In this document: piece after piece, positions 28,808-29,219 of the stretch
Numbering within the stretch: the stretch's first letter is position 1
Layout: each line of letters opens with the position of its first letter
NCBI GenBank assembly: GCA_900548815.1
Contig: URLR01000023.1
Location: forward strand, 1-29,219
DNA: 29,219 nt
Source: an uncultured Collinsella sp.
GTDB lineage: Bacteria > Actinomycetota > Coriobacteriia > Coriobacteriales > Coriobacteriaceae
Reading direction: 5' to 3'
Made by a program: the position numbers and the translations under genes
The notes under the pieces: model-generated
What the model was told of the DNA's origin: nothing
The model's database searches: none
Seen by the model: only the letters and a program-made list of their open reading frames with translations

Positions 28808-29170
28808 ATGACAGACATCGTCCACGTCGAAAACCTCGTCAAGCGCTACGACGACCTTATCGCGCTTGACCACTTTAACCTCAGCATCGCCCCCGGCGAG
28901 ATCTTTGGCCTGCTGGGCCCCAACGGCTCGGGCAAGACCACGTCCATCAACTGCATCCTGCAGCTGCTCGCCTACGACAAGGGCACCATCGAGCTGTTCG
29001 GCGAGCCCATGACGCCCGCCCGCTACGACCTCAAGCGCCGCATCGGCGTGGTCCCGCAGCAAGTTGCGGTGTTTGACGAGCTTACCGTGCGCGAGAACAT
29101 CGACTATTTCTGTAGCCTCTACGTTAACGACCGCAAGCGCCGCCGCGCGCTGGTGGACGAGGCGATCGAC
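28808..29170 (+). CDS. ABC transporter ATP-binding protein, 3'-truncated by adapter
   Basis: The first 121 genuine residues belong to an ABC ATPase of the drug/antibiotic-exporter type. They show VENLVKRYDDLIALDHFNL, Walker A GPNGSGKTT (37-45), and a Q-loop region VVPQQVAVFDELTVREN (81-97). The signature motif and Walker B are missing because the contig ends. The apparent continuation LSLIHISEPTRRTPIS is translated sequencing adapter, not protein. GAAGG about 8 nt upstream serves ATG 28808. It is divergent from the two-component pair, and a permease gene would be expected just beyond the contig end. Confidence 0.9.
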
Positions 29171-29219
29171 CTGTCTCTTATACACATCTCCGAGCCCACG
29201 AGACGGACTCCTATCTCGT
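29171..29219 (+). other. Illumina Nextera adapter and i7 index contamination
   Basis: Bases 29171-29189 are CTGTCTCTTATACACATCT, the Tn5 mosaic-end complement. Bases 29190-29204 are CCGAGCCCACGAGAC (Nextera read-2 side). Bases 29205-29212, GGACTCCT, match an i7 index (N705 as I recall it), and 29213-29219, ATCTCGT, begin the P7 sequence. This is not genomic sequence. Confidence 0.98.

Noticed and set aside
28736..29185. Open frame on the - strand starting MYKRQ
   Set aside because: Its start is translated Nextera adapter and the rest is antisense to the ABC ATPase gene.

Overview
The window looks like one complete short-read contig from a high-GC member of the Coriobacteriia, most likely a Collinsella-type gut anaerobe. 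That placement is an inference from high GC with mostly G/C third codon positions, the fused EchA-EchB hydrogenase protein, a large sortase-anchored vWA/pilin-repeat surface protein and intergenic spaces full of palindromic elements. Both contig ends are technical artefacts. Bases 1-34 are a fold-back copy of the glmU sequence that should continue leftwards, and bases 29171-29219 are Illumina Nextera adapter plus index.

Left part (1-8957): a truncated glmU (-) is divergent from an ECF vitamin-type transporter module (+): ecfT, a single-chain double ATPase EcfA, and an S component. An exodeoxyribonuclease III gene (-) follows, divergent from a sirtuin gene. Next come a bifunctional folP-folK gene with a long insertion in its DHPS barrel, and a degenerate BirA-like protein.

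Middle (8958-13002): a type III pantothenate kinase gene (-), an initiator tRNA-Met with its own promoter and terminator, and a very regular array of eight alternating 15-nt motifs (10094-10390). Then comes a large FMN/4Fe-4S/FAD enoate-reductase-type flavoenzyme with a terminator, followed by an AT-richer gap.

Right-centre (13003-19298): a lone IS3/IS150-OrfA-like double-HTH protein precedes a five-gene energy-converting [NiFe] hydrogenase (Ech) operon: a fused EchAB membrane protein, EchC, EchD, EchE and EchF. The set would couple ferredoxin oxidation and H2 evolution to ion pumping at the membrane. The HTH gene and the hydrogenase operon carry related TAAC/GTTA palindromes upstream.

Right part (19299-26836): a 2095-residue LPTTG-anchored adhesin with a signal peptide, a vWA domain and ten FctA/Spy0128-like repeats. 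It is flanked on each side by two hairpin elements of 154 and 160 bp, in the order A-B-gene-B-A, together with short dispersed repeats.

Far right (26837-29219): a NarL-type response regulator and its DesK-like histidine kinase (-, overlapping ATGA) are divergent from an ABC-transporter ATPase gene that is cut by the adapter.
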